Source of the DNA: Rhodospirillaceae bacterium
GTDB lineage: Bacteria > Pseudomonadota > Alphaproteobacteria > UBA6615
Direction of reading: 5' to 3'
Length of the DNA stretch: 64,000 nt
NCBI GenBank assembly: GCA_018702955.1
Contig: JABJEK010000101.1
Span: 1 to 64,000, forward strand
Shown here: positions 47,630-57,786 of the stretch, piece by piece
Layout: every line of letters starts with the position of its first letter
How positions within the stretch are numbered: position 1 is the first letter of the stretch
The notes under the pieces: generated by a model
Database searches by the model: none
The model's input: only the letters and a program-made list of their open reading frames with translations
Told to the model about the DNA's origin: nothing
Made by a program: the position numbers and the translations under genes

Positions 47630-49120
47630 CTATTTTTCGTAATGGTCGCGAACGAACTGATCGAGCGTGCGCACCGCAAATCCGGTGGCACCGCGTGCCA
47701 TCAGCGGCTGTTCCTTGTCCGACCAAGCGACACCCGCGATATCCATATGCGCCCAGGGCACATCATTGGCGTAGCGCTGCAGGAACTGCGCCGCGGTGAT
47801 GCTGCCGCCCCAGCGCGGCCCGACATTCTTCATATCGGCGCGCGGCGTGTTGATTTGGCGGTCGAAGGCATCGTCGAGCGGCATGCGCCAGACTTTCTCA
47901 CCGACCTCCTTACTCGAAGATACGATGCGTTCCGCCAGGCCATCGTCATTGGCGTATAGGCCACCATATTCGCGGCCGAGCGCCACCATGATCGCGCCCG
48001 TCAGGGTCGCGAAGTCGATCATCACGTCCGGCTTGAAGCGCTTTTGCGTGTACCAGAGCGCGTCCGCCAGAACGAGCCGTCCTTCGGCGTCGGTGTTGAT
48101 CACCTCGATCGTCTGACCCGACATCGAAGTCACAATATCGCCCGGCCGCTGGGCATTGCCGTCGGGCATATTCTCGACCAGACCAACGACGCCGATCACA
48201 TTCGCCTTGGCCTTCCGGCCCGCGATGGCGCGCATGGCGCCAATGACCGTCCCCGCGCCGCCCATATCCCAGATCATGTCTTCCATACCGCCCGCCGGCT
48301 TGATCGAGATGCCGCCAGTGTCGAAGGTGACGCCCTTGCCGATGAAGGATACGGTCTTGGCATCCTTGCCGCCGCCGTTCCAGCGCATCACCACGAGTTG
48401 GGATTCGCGAACGCTGCCCTGCCCCACAGCCAGTAACGCGTTCATCCCCAGCTTGCGCATCTGCGCTTCACCCAGCACTTCGACCTTGACGCCGAGCTTG
48501 GTCAGCTTGCGACACTGCGCCGCCATCCATTTGGGTGATTTCACATTGCTCGGCTCCGACACGAGATCTCGCGCCATGTCGACACCGTCGGCCACCGGAG
48601 CAAGCACCGCGTAGCGCCGGCGTGCATCCGTCGCACCCTTCACCATGATTTGAAGACGCGACAGCTTGCTGGAAGCGCTGCGTCCCTTCGAACCGGTCAG
48701 GTATTTGTCATATTTGTAGGAACGCAAACGCGCGCCGATCGCGATACTCGCTGCCAGTTCACCGCCGCGCGCCTTCGCACCCGTCATTTCCGCGATGATG
48801 GTCGCCGCGCTACCCGATACGGCGCCGATGGCTTTGTAGATCTGAGCGCCTATTTCCTGAGCACGCAGCGCGTCCACGTCCTTGGCATTGCCGGCACCGA
48901 TCAGCAAAATCGTTGCCTTTTCGCGGCCCTGAGGCGCGAGAACAGACAAACTTTCGCCCTTCTTTCCCGCGAAACTCGCTGCTTTCAGGGCTCGCGTCAG
49001 AGCGCCCTTCGTCGCCTTGTCGACAACCTTGGCGCTGGCGCCCAGTCGCGCATCCGCACCGACCAGAAACACAAGGAGGCCGCTCGTGGGAAGCTTCGGT
49101 TCGGCGAACGAAATTTTCAT
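47630..49120 (-). CDS. pepA: Leucyl aminopeptidase
   Basis: FIGKGVTFDTGGISIKPAGGMEDMIWDMGGAG, NTDAEGRLVLADAL. Confidence 0.97.
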   Translation of the reverse strand: MKISFAEPKLPTSGLLVFLVGADARLGASAKVVDKATKGALTRALKAASFAGKKGESLSVLAPQGREKATILLIGAGNAKDVDALRAQEIGAQIYKAIGAVSGSAATIIAEMTGAKARGGELAASIAIGARLRSYKYDKYLTGSKGRSASSKLSRLQIMVKGATDARRRYAVLAPVADGVDMARDLVSEPSNVKSPKWMAAQCRKLTKLGVKVEVLGEAQMRKLGMNALLAVGQGSVRESQLVVMRWNGGGKDAKTVSFIGKGVTFDTGGISIKPAGGMEDMIWDMGGAGTVIGAMRAIAGRKAKANVIGVVGLVENMPDGNAQRPGDIVTSMSGQTIEVINTDAEGRLVLADALWYTQKRFKPDVMIDFATLTGAIMVALGREYGGLYANDDGLAERIVSSSKEVGEKVWRMPLDDAFDRQINTPRADMKNVGPRWGGSITAAQFLQRYANDVPWAHMDIAGVAWSDKEQPLMARGATGFAVRTLDQFVRDHYEK

Positions 49121-49345
49121 GACGATCCATTCCATAAATATGCAGGACACAGGCTGCGACACGCCGTCGAAAGCCTATCGAGATTTAGAGTACGCACGAA
49201 CCGGGCGCAAGACATGCGCCGCCACAGCCGCAAGTGTTTTTCCCGGCCGAACGATCTGTTACAAACAATCCGACAGGCAGGTCTTTGTTTTACGAATCAG
49301 CAACTTGAGAGACGTTTCCGGGGAAACGTCAAACCGGGAGCATCC

Positions 49346-50455
49346 ATGACGTCGATCAGCGGATACATATTCCGGCAACTGGCATTTGCCACGCTGTTCG
49401 TTGCCGGCGCACTCATCTTACTGATTTCGCTGTTCGGCTCCCTCAGGCTGATCGACTTCATCGTCAATCGCGGCCTGCCGATCGCGGTTCTGTTCGAGAT
49501 GACCGCGCTCAACTTGCCAAAATTCATGGCCGTTGTGCTGCCGATCGCGATCTTCGCCGCGATTCTTGTGGTCTACAACAAACTCACGAACGACAGCGAA
49601 CTGGTCGTCATGCGCGCTGCCGGGGTCGGCCAGGTGTCTTTGGCACGGCCGGGTTTGATGCTCGGCGTTCTGGGCGTTCTCATCGGGTACGCCCTGCAGC
49701 TTTATCTGGTTCCCGCCTCTACCCATGCCTTCAAACTGCAGCAATTCAACTATCGCAACAGTTACGGGAGTGTTTTGCTTCAGGAGCAACGCTTCAACAC
49801 GCCGGTCAACGGTTTAACCATCTACGTCCGTGAACGTTCCGGCGAGGGTGAGTTACGCGGCATATTTGCGCATGATTCCCGAGACCCCGAACGCCCGGTC
49901 ACTTACACAGCAGAGCGCGGCACCGCGAGCCAGACAGGCCAGGGAACCCGGGTGGTTCTGTTCAATGGCAGCCAGCAAGAAGTGGATCGGGAGTCAGGGC
50001 GCCTGACCCTGTTCAATTTCGACCAGTATTCGCTCGACCTCAGCCTCCTCAGCCAGGATGTTTCCACCCGCTGGCGGGAGCCGGAGGAACGCTTTCTGGA
50101 TTCGCTCCTATGGCCGGGAGACGGGCTCCACGACCGCACTTATTCCGCCCAACTGATTGCCGAGGGCCATCGACGCCTTACCAGCCCGCTCCACATCCTC
50201 GCCTTCGCCGCCGTCGCCATGGCGGTTTTGTTATCCGGAGACCTGAATCGGCGAGGCCAGACCGGCCGCATATTGCTCGCCATTGCGTTGATTTTCGCTA
50301 TTCAGGTCGCGGCACTCGGATTGTTCAACGTGTCGCGGCGATCTCTGGCGATCGTTCCCTTCAGCTATGGCCTGCCGCTGGGCGCCATCGCACTGTCGGT
50401 CTATTGGCTGGTGCGCAACCCTCGCCGCCGCTCCGTCGCGACCGCAGATGCCTAG
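49346..50455 (+). CDS. lptF: LPS export ABC transporter permease LptF
   Basis: MTSISGYIFRQLAFATLFVAGALILLISLFGSLRLIDFIVNRG...TNDSELVVMRAAGVGQ. Confidence 0.92.
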   Translation: MTSISGYIFRQLAFATLFVAGALILLISLFGSLRLIDFIVNRGLPIAVLFEMTALNLPKFMAVVLPIAIFAAILVVYNKLTNDSELVVMRAAGVGQVSLARPGLMLGVLGVLIGYALQLYLVPASTHAFKLQQFNYRNSYGSVLLQEQRFNTPVNGLTIYVRERSGEGELRGIFAHDSRDPERPVTYTAERGTASQTGQGTRVVLFNGSQQEVDRESGRLTLFNFDQYSLDLSLLSQDVSTRWREPEERFLDSLLWPGDGLHDRTYSAQLIAEGHRRLTSPLHILAFAAVAMAVLLSGDLNRRGQTGRILLAIALIFAIQVAALGLFNVSRRSLAIVPFSYGLPLGAIALSVYWLVRNPRRRSVATADA

Positions 50456-50467
50456 GCCGCCACGCCC

Positions 50468-51568
50468 GTGATCGCTTCGCGCACCATATCCTTTTATATC
50501 CTGCGCCAGTTCCTGATCTGGTTCGTGATCATGTTCGCCACGATTGTCGCGGTGATCATGCTTATCGATGCCGTCGAGCTGTTGCGTCGAGGCAGCGGAC
50601 GCGACGAGGCAACATTCAGCGTCATCACCAGCATGGCGCTACTGCGCACGCCTTTCCTCGCCCAGGAAGCCGTGCCTTTCGCGGTCATGTTCGGCGGCAT
50701 ATTCACGTTTCTGCGCCTGACCCGAAACCACGAACTCGTTGTCCTGCGTGCCGCCGGGGTTTCCGTTTGGCAGTTTCTGACACCGGCCCTGATCGCCGCG
50801 GTCGCGCTCGGCATCATCAACATCTCCGTCATCAACCCCCTTTCTGCTGTCTTGCTGTCTCAATTCGAAGAGCTCGAGGGTAGATATTTCACGGGCCGGT
50901 CCTCGCTTCTGGCTGTCTCGGCGGAGGGCATATGGCTTCGTCAGAACAGCAATGAAGGCGCTGGTCAGACGGTTATTCATGCTGAACGGGTCCAACCCGA
51001 CGAACTCAGGCTGGAAAAGGTCATCGTCTTCCAGTTCGCCGACGACGATAAATTTACGGGCCGGATCGACGCCGAAAGCGCCTTGTTGTTGAACGGGCGG
51101 TGGGAATTGTCCGAGGCATGGCTCACCCGGCCCGGGCGCGCAGGCGTCTTCGTCGCCAAGCAGGAGCTCGCGACCGATCTGACGCCCGACAAAATCCAGG
51201 AAAGCTTCGCAAGCCCCGATACCGTGGCGTTGTGGAATCTGCCCCGGTTCATAAGGGTGCTCGAAGAAACCGGTTTCTCGCCGGTCGCACACCAGCTCCA
51301 GTTCCACGCCCTCCTGGCCGAACCTTTCCTGCTGGCGGCGATGGTGCTGATCGCTGCCGTATTCTCTCTCCGGCTTACCCGGCGCGGCGGCACAATTGTC
51401 CTGGTCGGTGCTGGTGTGCTGGCCGGGTTTTTCTTGTTCCTTCTTACAAACGTCATCCAGGCGCTCGGCCTGGGTGCCAGTGTGCCGGTGATCCTCGCGG
51501 CCTGGACCCCGGCTGGCGTCAGCATGTTGGTTGGCATTACATTCCTTCTCCATCAGGAAGACGGATGA
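50468..51568 (+). CDS. lptG: LPS export ABC transporter permease LptG (GTG start)
   Basis: ISFYILRQFLIWFVIMFATIVAVIMLIDAVELLRR...NHELVVLRAAGVSVWQFLTP; follows lptF. Confidence 0.93.
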   Translation: MIASRTISFYILRQFLIWFVIMFATIVAVIMLIDAVELLRRGSGRDEATFSVITSMALLRTPFLAQEAVPFAVMFGGIFTFLRLTRNHELVVLRAAGVSVWQFLTPALIAAVALGIINISVINPLSAVLLSQFEELEGRYFTGRSSLLAVSAEGIWLRQNSNEGAGQTVIHAERVQPDELRLEKVIVFQFADDDKFTGRIDAESALLLNGRWELSEAWLTRPGRAGVFVAKQELATDLTPDKIQESFASPDTVALWNLPRFIRVLEETGFSPVAHQLQFHALLAEPFLLAAMVLIAAVFSLRLTRRGGTIVLVGAGVLAGFFLFLLTNVIQALGLGASVPVILAAWTPAGVSMLVGITFLLHQEDG

Positions 51569-53697
51569 TGTCGGTGCGCACGCTCACAATTGTATTGGCT
51601 CTGTTTTTTGTGTCGCTGAGCGGCCCGGCGGCCTTCGGGCAACAGGCGAATTCCGAGCAACCGGTTTTGATGACGGCCGACGACCTGTCGTTTGACGAGG
51701 ACCTCGGAACGGCGACGGCACGTGGCAATGTGGAAATCGTCCAGGGCGAACGAATTCTGACGGCTGACGCCGTCACCTATAACCAGCGTGACGATATCGT
51801 CACCGCGACCGGTAACGTGGTGTTGCTCGAGCCGACGGGCGAAGTGTTGTTCGCGGAATTCGCAGAACTAACCTCCGACATGCGCGAAGGTTTCCTACGC
51901 GGATTTCGGATGCTTCTGACTGACGATTCCCGCCTCGCAGCCGTCAGCGCACAACGCCGCGGCGGGGTCGAGACCGAGCTCACACGCGCCGTCTATTCCC
52001 CATGCCGCAACTGCCTTGGGTTTGATGAAGAGCCCCTTTGGCAGATCAAGGCGCGCCGCGTCGTACATGACGCCGATGCCCAGGAAGTCATCTATCGTGA
52101 TGCAACGCTGGAATTACTCGGCTTTCCCGTCGCCTACACACCTTATCTCAGCCACCCGGACCCGACTGTCGAACGCAAATCGGGCATCCTGACACCGACT
52201 TTCGGGGTCTCAAGCCTCCTGGGCTCATCCATTCAGGTTCCGTATTTCTGGGCGATCTCGAATGAAAGCGACCTGACATTCGACCCCATTCTGTCGACCG
52301 ACCAACTTCCAGTGGTGACCGGTGAATACCGACAGCGGTTCGCCGATGGAGAGAACCGCACGCGCCTCTCATTTACCAACGATGATGCCCAAACCGGCGA
52401 AGACCGGTTCCGCGGTCACATCGATTCCGAGACACGGTTCTCGATTGACGAACTCTGGCGCTGGGGCGCGGATATACGCCTCGCCAGCGACGACACATAT
52501 CTCGGACGTTACGGCTTCAAGCGCGACGACACCCTCACCAATCGGCTGTATGTCGAAGGCTTCGGGTCACGCTCCTATGCCGTCGCCGAAGCCCTTTATT
52601 TCCAGGGCCTCCGCGACCAAGATATCCAGAAAGAAACCCCAATCGTCGCCCCGAATCTCAACTACAGCTACATCAGCCCACCCGGCAGCTTCGGTGGCAT
52701 GACGACGCTTGATGCGAATGTGCGCGCCCTCACCCGCGAGGAAGGTGCGTCGAGCCAACGGATCAGCCTGATCCCCGGCTGGCAAATATCCCACACCGAC
52801 AGTTTGGGCTCGATCACCAGTTTTCGGACCTCGATCCAGGGCGACCTGTATAACGTCGACGATGTCGAGACCAACGACGGCCGGGAAAGTGCCGTGGTCG
52901 GGCGCATTTTCCCCCAGGCCGTCGTGAGCTGGCGATACCCATGGGTTCGACGATCTGGTCCGAACAGCCAGATATTTGAGCCCCTCCTGGCGCTCGTCGT
53001 CGCACCGAACGGCGGCAACCCCGAGAAGATTCCCGACGAAGACAGTCAGAGCATAGCCTTCGACGAAACCAATCTGTTCGACCCCAACCGATTTTCCGGC
53101 ACAGACCGCGTCGAGGGTGGCCAGCGTGTCGTCTACGGTATCCGCACCGGCGTCTTTGGTGAATTGGGCGGCGCCTCCACACTGACGGTCGGTCAATCCA
53201 TCCGGTTCCGCGAATCGAGCCCGTTCCCTTCCGGCACCGGACTGGAGGATCAGATATCCGATATTGTCGCAAACCTGCAGATCACACCCAACCGGTTCAT
53301 GAACCTGCTCTACAAGACGCGGTTCGATCATGATTCTCTCCGCGCCCGGCGCACGGAAATAGCCGCTTCCATCGGACCACCTGCTCTGAAGGCCGATCTC
53401 AACTATGTATTTTTCGACCGCACGAGCGGGTTCTCCGATCGCGAAGAAATCACGGCATCACTGAAGTCCAAACTGACCGAGCAATGGTCGGCACAGGTGC
53501 AAACGCAGCGCGATCTCACAGCCGAGGGCGGAACGCTTTCCTATGGCGCATCGCTTGTCTACGAGTGCGATTGCATGGATTTCGAGTTAGTATACGGCCG
53601 CACATTCACAAGCGATCGGGACATTCCGCGAGTTGAATCGCTGTTGTTCCGGGTCACGTTCAAAAGCCTTGGCCAGATTGGGACTTCGGTCTTGTAG
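51565..53697 (+). CDS. lptD: LPS assembly protein LptD
   Basis: Signal peptide; MTADDLSFDEDLGTATARGNVEIVQGERILTADAVTYNQRDDIVTATGNV (OstA domain), RKSGILTPTFGVSSLLGSSIQVPYFWAI. Confidence 0.95.
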   Translation: MMSVRTLTIVLALFFVSLSGPAAFGQQANSEQPVLMTADDLSFDEDLGTATARGNVEIVQGERILTADAVTYNQRDDIVTATGNVVLLEPTGEVLFAEFAELTSDMREGFLRGFRMLLTDDSRLAAVSAQRRGGVETELTRAVYSPCRNCLGFDEEPLWQIKARRVVHDADAQEVIYRDATLELLGFPVAYTPYLSHPDPTVERKSGILTPTFGVSSLLGSSIQVPYFWAISNESDLTFDPILSTDQLPVVTGEYRQRFADGENRTRLSFTNDDAQTGEDRFRGHIDSETRFSIDELWRWGADIRLASDDTYLGRYGFKRDDTLTNRLYVEGFGSRSYAVAEALYFQGLRDQDIQKETPIVAPNLNYSYISPPGSFGGMTTLDANVRALTREEGASSQRISLIPGWQISHTDSLGSITSFRTSIQGDLYNVDDVETNDGRESAVVGRIFPQAVVSWRYPWVRRSGPNSQIFEPLLALVVAPNGGNPEKIPDEDSQSIAFDETNLFDPNRFSGTDRVEGGQRVVYGIRTGVFGELGGASTLTVGQSIRFRESSPFPSGTGLEDQISDIVANLQITPNRFMNLLYKTRFDHDSLRARRTEIAASIGPPALKADLNYVFFDRTSGFSDREEITASLKSKLTEQWSAQVQTQRDLTAEGGTLSYGASLVYECDCMDFELVYGRTFTSDRDIPRVESLLFRVTFKSLGQIGTSVL

Positions 53698-55023
53698 ATG
53701 AAACACGCAGCCAACCATACAAACGCGGTCACCCGCCTGCGCTCGCGACTGCGCGCAAGGCTATTTGGCGGTGTACCAGCCATTGCGATGGCCTGCCTCG
53801 CGGTGACTTTTCTCGCGGCAACGCCCGCACCGGCTCAGGACGTCCAGCGCATCGCGGCCGTGGTCAACGAAAAGGTCATATCAATCTTTGACGTACAGCA
53901 ACGCATGCGTCTGCTGATTAACTCTTCAGGGCTCGCAAAAAACGCCGAGACGCAACGCCGGATCGCGCCCCAGGTGCTGCGAGAACTGATCGATGAAGCC
54001 CTGCAAAACCAGGAAGCGGAGCGCCTGAATATCCGTATCACGCAGGGTGAAATTGACGATGCGATGGGACAGATCGAATCATCGAACGGGCTCCCCGCCG
54101 GTGGTTTTGAATCATTTCTCAATCGCCAGGGAATATCGTTGGAAGCCGCGCTCAGCCAGATCCGATCAAATCTGTCCTGGCAAAAGTTGCTCGCACGAAC
54201 GGTCGTCCCGACCATCGAGATCGGTGATGAGGAGATTGACGCCATCATTGCCCGCATCGAATCAACTGCCGGGGTTACGGAGTACCGGGTTGGGGAGATC
54301 CTTCTTCCGATCGACAGCCCGGCCGACGCGCCGGAGATCCGTAACTTGGCTGAACGGCTCGTGAAACAGCTACGCGAAGGTGCGGACTTCCGAGCCGTGG
54401 CCCAGCAATTCTCGAAAAGTGCGACAGCCGCAACCGGCGGGGATATCGGCTGGGTGCAGCCCGGCGAGCTCGGCCCCGCCGTCGACGGTGTGATCACCAA
54501 CCTCGAGCGCCTGGAAATATCCGACCCGATCGACGTGCCCGAGGGTATTCAGATCGTCATTTTGATCGACCAGCGCACAAACGAGCCGCCGGATCCGAAT
54601 GATCGAACCGTCGCTTTGCGCCAGATGCTGCTGCAGGTCGCGGCGGACGCGCCGCCCGGGTCCATCGACGCCCATCTGCAGACGGCGCGCGCAATTTCTT
54701 CGAGCGTGCGGGGATGCGACGATTTCGCCGCCGCGGCCACCGAGGCCGGCACGCCGCAGCCTGCAGCGCCTGCGTCATTCAAACTCAAGGACCTGAACGC
54801 CGAATTACGCGCACTCGCGGCCGGCTTGGACGTTGGCCAGGCGAGCGAACCCATTCGCGTTCCGTCCGGCGTACAGGTGCTCATGATCTGCGAGCGTCAG
54901 GAAGATATCGGTCCCGACCGGGAAGTCATTCGCAGAACCATCGAGCGCGAGCGCGTTGATATGCTCTCACGACGTTATTTGCGCGACCTGCGACGCTCTG
55001 CCTTCGTCGATTTGCGTGTTTAA
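53698..55023 (+). CDS. surA: Periplasmic peptidyl-prolyl isomerase / chaperone SurA
   Basis: QDVQRIAAVVNEKVISIFDVQQRMRLLI; parvulin segment YRVGEILLPID...GGDIGWVQPGELGPAV. Confidence 0.92.
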   Translation: MKHAANHTNAVTRLRSRLRARLFGGVPAIAMACLAVTFLAATPAPAQDVQRIAAVVNEKVISIFDVQQRMRLLINSSGLAKNAETQRRIAPQVLRELIDEALQNQEAERLNIRITQGEIDDAMGQIESSNGLPAGGFESFLNRQGISLEAALSQIRSNLSWQKLLARTVVPTIEIGDEEIDAIIARIESTAGVTEYRVGEILLPIDSPADAPEIRNLAERLVKQLREGADFRAVAQQFSKSATAATGGDIGWVQPGELGPAVDGVITNLERLEISDPIDVPEGIQIVILIDQRTNEPPDPNDRTVALRQMLLQVAADAPPGSIDAHLQTARAISSSVRGCDDFAAAATEAGTPQPAAPASFKLKDLNAELRALAAGLDVGQASEPIRVPSGVQVLMICERQEDIGPDREVIRRTIERERVDMLSRRYLRDLRRSAFVDLRV

Positions 55024-55855
55024 CGCCGACGCGCTGCCGCCCTTGCGAGAGATCGTGGGGCGCTTCGATATCGCCGCCCAGAAATCCCTCGGGCAGCATT
55101 TTCTGTTCGATCTCAACCTGACACGGCGCATTGTATCCGTCGCGGGTGATCTGACCGGCATCAACGTAATCGAGATCGGTGCCGGCCCGGGCGGCCTGAC
55201 GCGCGCGTTACTCGAATCCAATGCCCAACACGTGTTTGCTGTCGAACGCGACCCACGCGCGGTTGCGGCATTGAACGAATTGGCCGAACACGCCGCGGGA
55301 CGCCTGACCGTCATAGCCGCCGACGCTCTGAAAACGGACCTGACCGACATAACGCCATATCCCCGCCGGATCGTGGCCAACCTTCCCTACAATGTTGGTA
55401 CGCAGTTGCTGATCAACTGGCTCATGCAAGCGGAGGCTTTTCTCGGCTTCACATTGATGTTTCAAAAGGAGGTCGCCGAGCGCATCGTCGCGACCCAGGG
55501 GAGTAAATCCTATGGCCGCCTGTCTGTTCTTGCACGCTGGCTGACCGAACCGAGAACCCAATTTGATGTACCGGCATCGGCCTTCGTGCCGCCGCCAAAT
55601 GTGACCTCCAGCGTGATCGGCCTCGAAGTCCGTTCAACACCGCTCGCGCCCGCCCGACGCGAAGATCTGGAAATCGTCACACGCGCGGCCTTCGGCCAAA
55701 GACGCAAGATGCTTCGGCGCTCGCTCGCACAGATCGGCGGCGCAGATATTCTTGCTGCCGCAAATGTGCCCGATGACGTCCGGGCGGAAGACCTGAACGT
55801 CGAACAATTTTGCGCGATCGCACGCGTTCTCAGCGAACATCCGCTTGCCCGCTAG
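55016..55855 (+). CDS. rsmA: 16S rRNA (adenine1518-N6/adenine1519-N6)-dimethyltransferase (GTG start overlapping surA)
   Basis: AAQKSLGQHFLFDLNLTRRIVSVAGDLTGINVIEIGAGPGGLTRALLE...RRIVANLPYNVGTQLLINWL. Confidence 0.96.
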   Translation: MFNADALPPLREIVGRFDIAAQKSLGQHFLFDLNLTRRIVSVAGDLTGINVIEIGAGPGGLTRALLESNAQHVFAVERDPRAVAALNELAEHAAGRLTVIAADALKTDLTDITPYPRRIVANLPYNVGTQLLINWLMQAEAFLGFTLMFQKEVAERIVATQGSKSYGRLSVLARWLTEPRTQFDVPASAFVPPPNVTSSVIGLEVRSTPLAPARREDLEIVTRAAFGQRRKMLRRSLAQIGGADILAAANVPDDVRAEDLNVEQFCAIARVLSEHPLAR

Positions 55856-56112
55856 ACCCGGCAATGTCAGCGTTATCGGATGCTGAGATTTCTGAATCGC
55901 CAAAAATCAACTGTGGTTGCCACAAACAGCCAGGCTCGCGACGCCTCGGTGCCTGGGTTCCGCCATCGGGTGCATGAACCCGAATATGCGCGCCTGGGCC
56001 TGCCATTCTGTCGGCAGGATTCAATCCGCAAGCTGGCGGTGTTACTGGATGAGGAAGCAGCGCTACGCGGCGCTGATTAGCGCGTGCTGTGCCGCCATGC
56101 TGGCGTTCTGTG

Positions 56113-56766
56113 CTATTGCCCCTGCCGCAACAGGCGCACGAGGTCTGACAGGCCCTCTTGTCGGGGCCGGCGAAGGCGCTCGGCATCAAGAATAGCCATC
56201 ACCTTGGCGACACTGTCTTCAAAGCTCTCATTGACCACCACATAGTCATACTCGGACCAGTGAGTAATCTCGTCTGCAGCCTTCGCCATGCGATCGGCGA
56301 TCACCTCATGACTGTCCTGGGCACGGGATTGCAGCCGCCGCTCAAGCTCGGCCGTCGAGGGTGGCAGGATGAACACGCTCACCAAATCATCGCGGGCGCG
56401 TTCTGCGACCTGCTGCGTGCCTTGCCAGTCGAGATCGAACAGGACGTCGCGGCCTGCCCCCAGCGCCTCATCGACCGGGGCTCGCGGGGTTCCGTAATAA
56501 TTGTCGAAAACCTTGGCGTACTCCAGCAACTCCTGGCGATTCACCATCAGGTCGAATTCGGTCCGATCGACGAAGACATAATGCTCGCCATCCACCTCGC
56601 CCGGGCGGCGTGGTCGGGTCGTCACGGAAATCGACAGGGATATATTCGCGTCCCGCTCCAGGACGGCGCGCGAGATCGACGTCTTGCCTGCGCCCGAGGG
56701 GGACGAGAGCACGAGCATCAGCCCGCGCCGCTTGATCTCAAGCCCACCGGTCGCATCATCGACCAT
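56113..56766 (-). CDS. gmk: Guanylate kinase
   Basis: LMLVLSSPSGAGKTSISRAVLERD, SVTTRPRRPGEVDGEHYVFV, YYGTPRAPVDEAL. Confidence 0.97.
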   Translation of the reverse strand: MVDDATGGLEIKRRGLMLVLSSPSGAGKTSISRAVLERDANISLSISVTTRPRRPGEVDGEHYVFVDRTEFDLMVNRQELLEYAKVFDNYYGTPRAPVDEALGAGRDVLFDLDWQGTQQVAERARDDLVSVFILPPSTAELERRLQSRAQDSHEVIADRMAKAADEITHWSEYDYVVVNESFEDSVAKVMAILDAERLRRPRQEGLSDLVRLLRQGQ

Positions 56767-56774
56767 ATTGCGTC

Positions 56775-57665
56775 CTATTCCACATTCTGCACCTGCTCGC
56801 GAAACTGCTCGATCGTCGCCTTCATTGCCAGGCCGATCCGGGTCAATTCAACATCCGCCGACTTGGAACACAGCGTATTCGCTTCCCGGTTTAACTCCTG
56901 GCACAGAAAATCGAGCCGTCGCCCAACAGCCGCGCCATCATCCAACAGCTCACGCACCGCCGCGACATGCACCGCGAGACGATCCAGCTCTTCACGTATG
57001 TCGGCCTTACCGACCAGCACGGCCGCCTCTTGCGCCAATCGCTCTTCGGGCAACTTCGGTTCGGCACCCAAAAGCTCCTCGACGAGTGCCGCGAGGCGTC
57101 CGCGGATTGCCTCGGGCTGGGTCGCAGCGGCATCGGCCGCCTCTTGCGTCAGGCTTGCAAGAATATCCAGATGGCCCGCCATGATGTCGTCGAGGCGCTG
57201 TCCCTCACCGGCCCGCGCGACCGCCAATGCCGTCAGCATTTCCTGGCCCGATGCGATCATCGCCGTCTCGCGCGCCGTACGTTTCTCCTCATTCTCTGTC
57301 GTGTCGACCGGCTCCAGCATGCCGCGAATTGAAAGCAGCCCTTCGATCGTCGGCGGCGTATCGGCAATCGCGTCGCCCAGTTCTGAGCGCAATGCCTGGA
57401 CCTGGTCGAGTAGATCCCGATTGATCCGGAATCGTGTGCTCGCCTGGTCGACCCTCTCAAGGGACACACCAACGGTGATATTGCCGCGCTGGAACATTTT
57501 CGCCGCCGCCGTTCGCACCGCCCGCTCAACAGCTTCATAGCCATTGGGAACACGGCAGCGCACATCGAGACCGCGCGCGTTTACGCTGCGCGCTTCCCAC
57601 GTCCATGCGTAGAGATCATCCTGCCCGGCCGTACGGGCAAAACCGGTCATGCTTTGAAGGGTCAT
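56775..57665 (-). CDS. yicC: YicC family endoribonuclease-like protein
   Basis: MTLQSMTGFARTAGQDDLYAWTWEARSVNARGLDVRCRVPNGYEAVE...REANTLCSKSADVELTRIGLAMKATIEQFREQVQNVE. Confidence 0.95.
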   Translation of the reverse strand: MTLQSMTGFARTAGQDDLYAWTWEARSVNARGLDVRCRVPNGYEAVERAVRTAAAKMFQRGNITVGVSLERVDQASTRFRINRDLLDQVQALRSELGDAIADTPPTIEGLLSIRGMLEPVDTTENEEKRTARETAMIASGQEMLTALAVARAGEGQRLDDIMAGHLDILASLTQEAADAAATQPEAIRGRLAALVEELLGAEPKLPEERLAQEAAVLVGKADIREELDRLAVHVAAVRELLDDGAAVGRRLDFLCQELNREANTLCSKSADVELTRIGLAMKATIEQFREQVQNVE

Positions 57666-57786
57666 GGCGCGGAGGAGACCAGTTTGAGGCCGCTCAACGC
57701 GACGCGCCGAAGTGCTGCTATCATGCTTTGCCTTATAGCTTGGCGCCGGATCACCAACAACCCGGTGCGCAACTGCGGAAGATCTG

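Noticed and set aside
48650-49345. N-terminal 232 codons of the lptF ORF in the track
   Set aside because: Antisense to pepA; LptF homology begins at ATG 49346 (MTSISGYIFRQLAF).
51100-51564. N-terminal 155 codons of the lptD ORF in the track
   Set aside because: Overlaps lptG in another frame; the LptD signal peptide begins at ATG 51565/51568.
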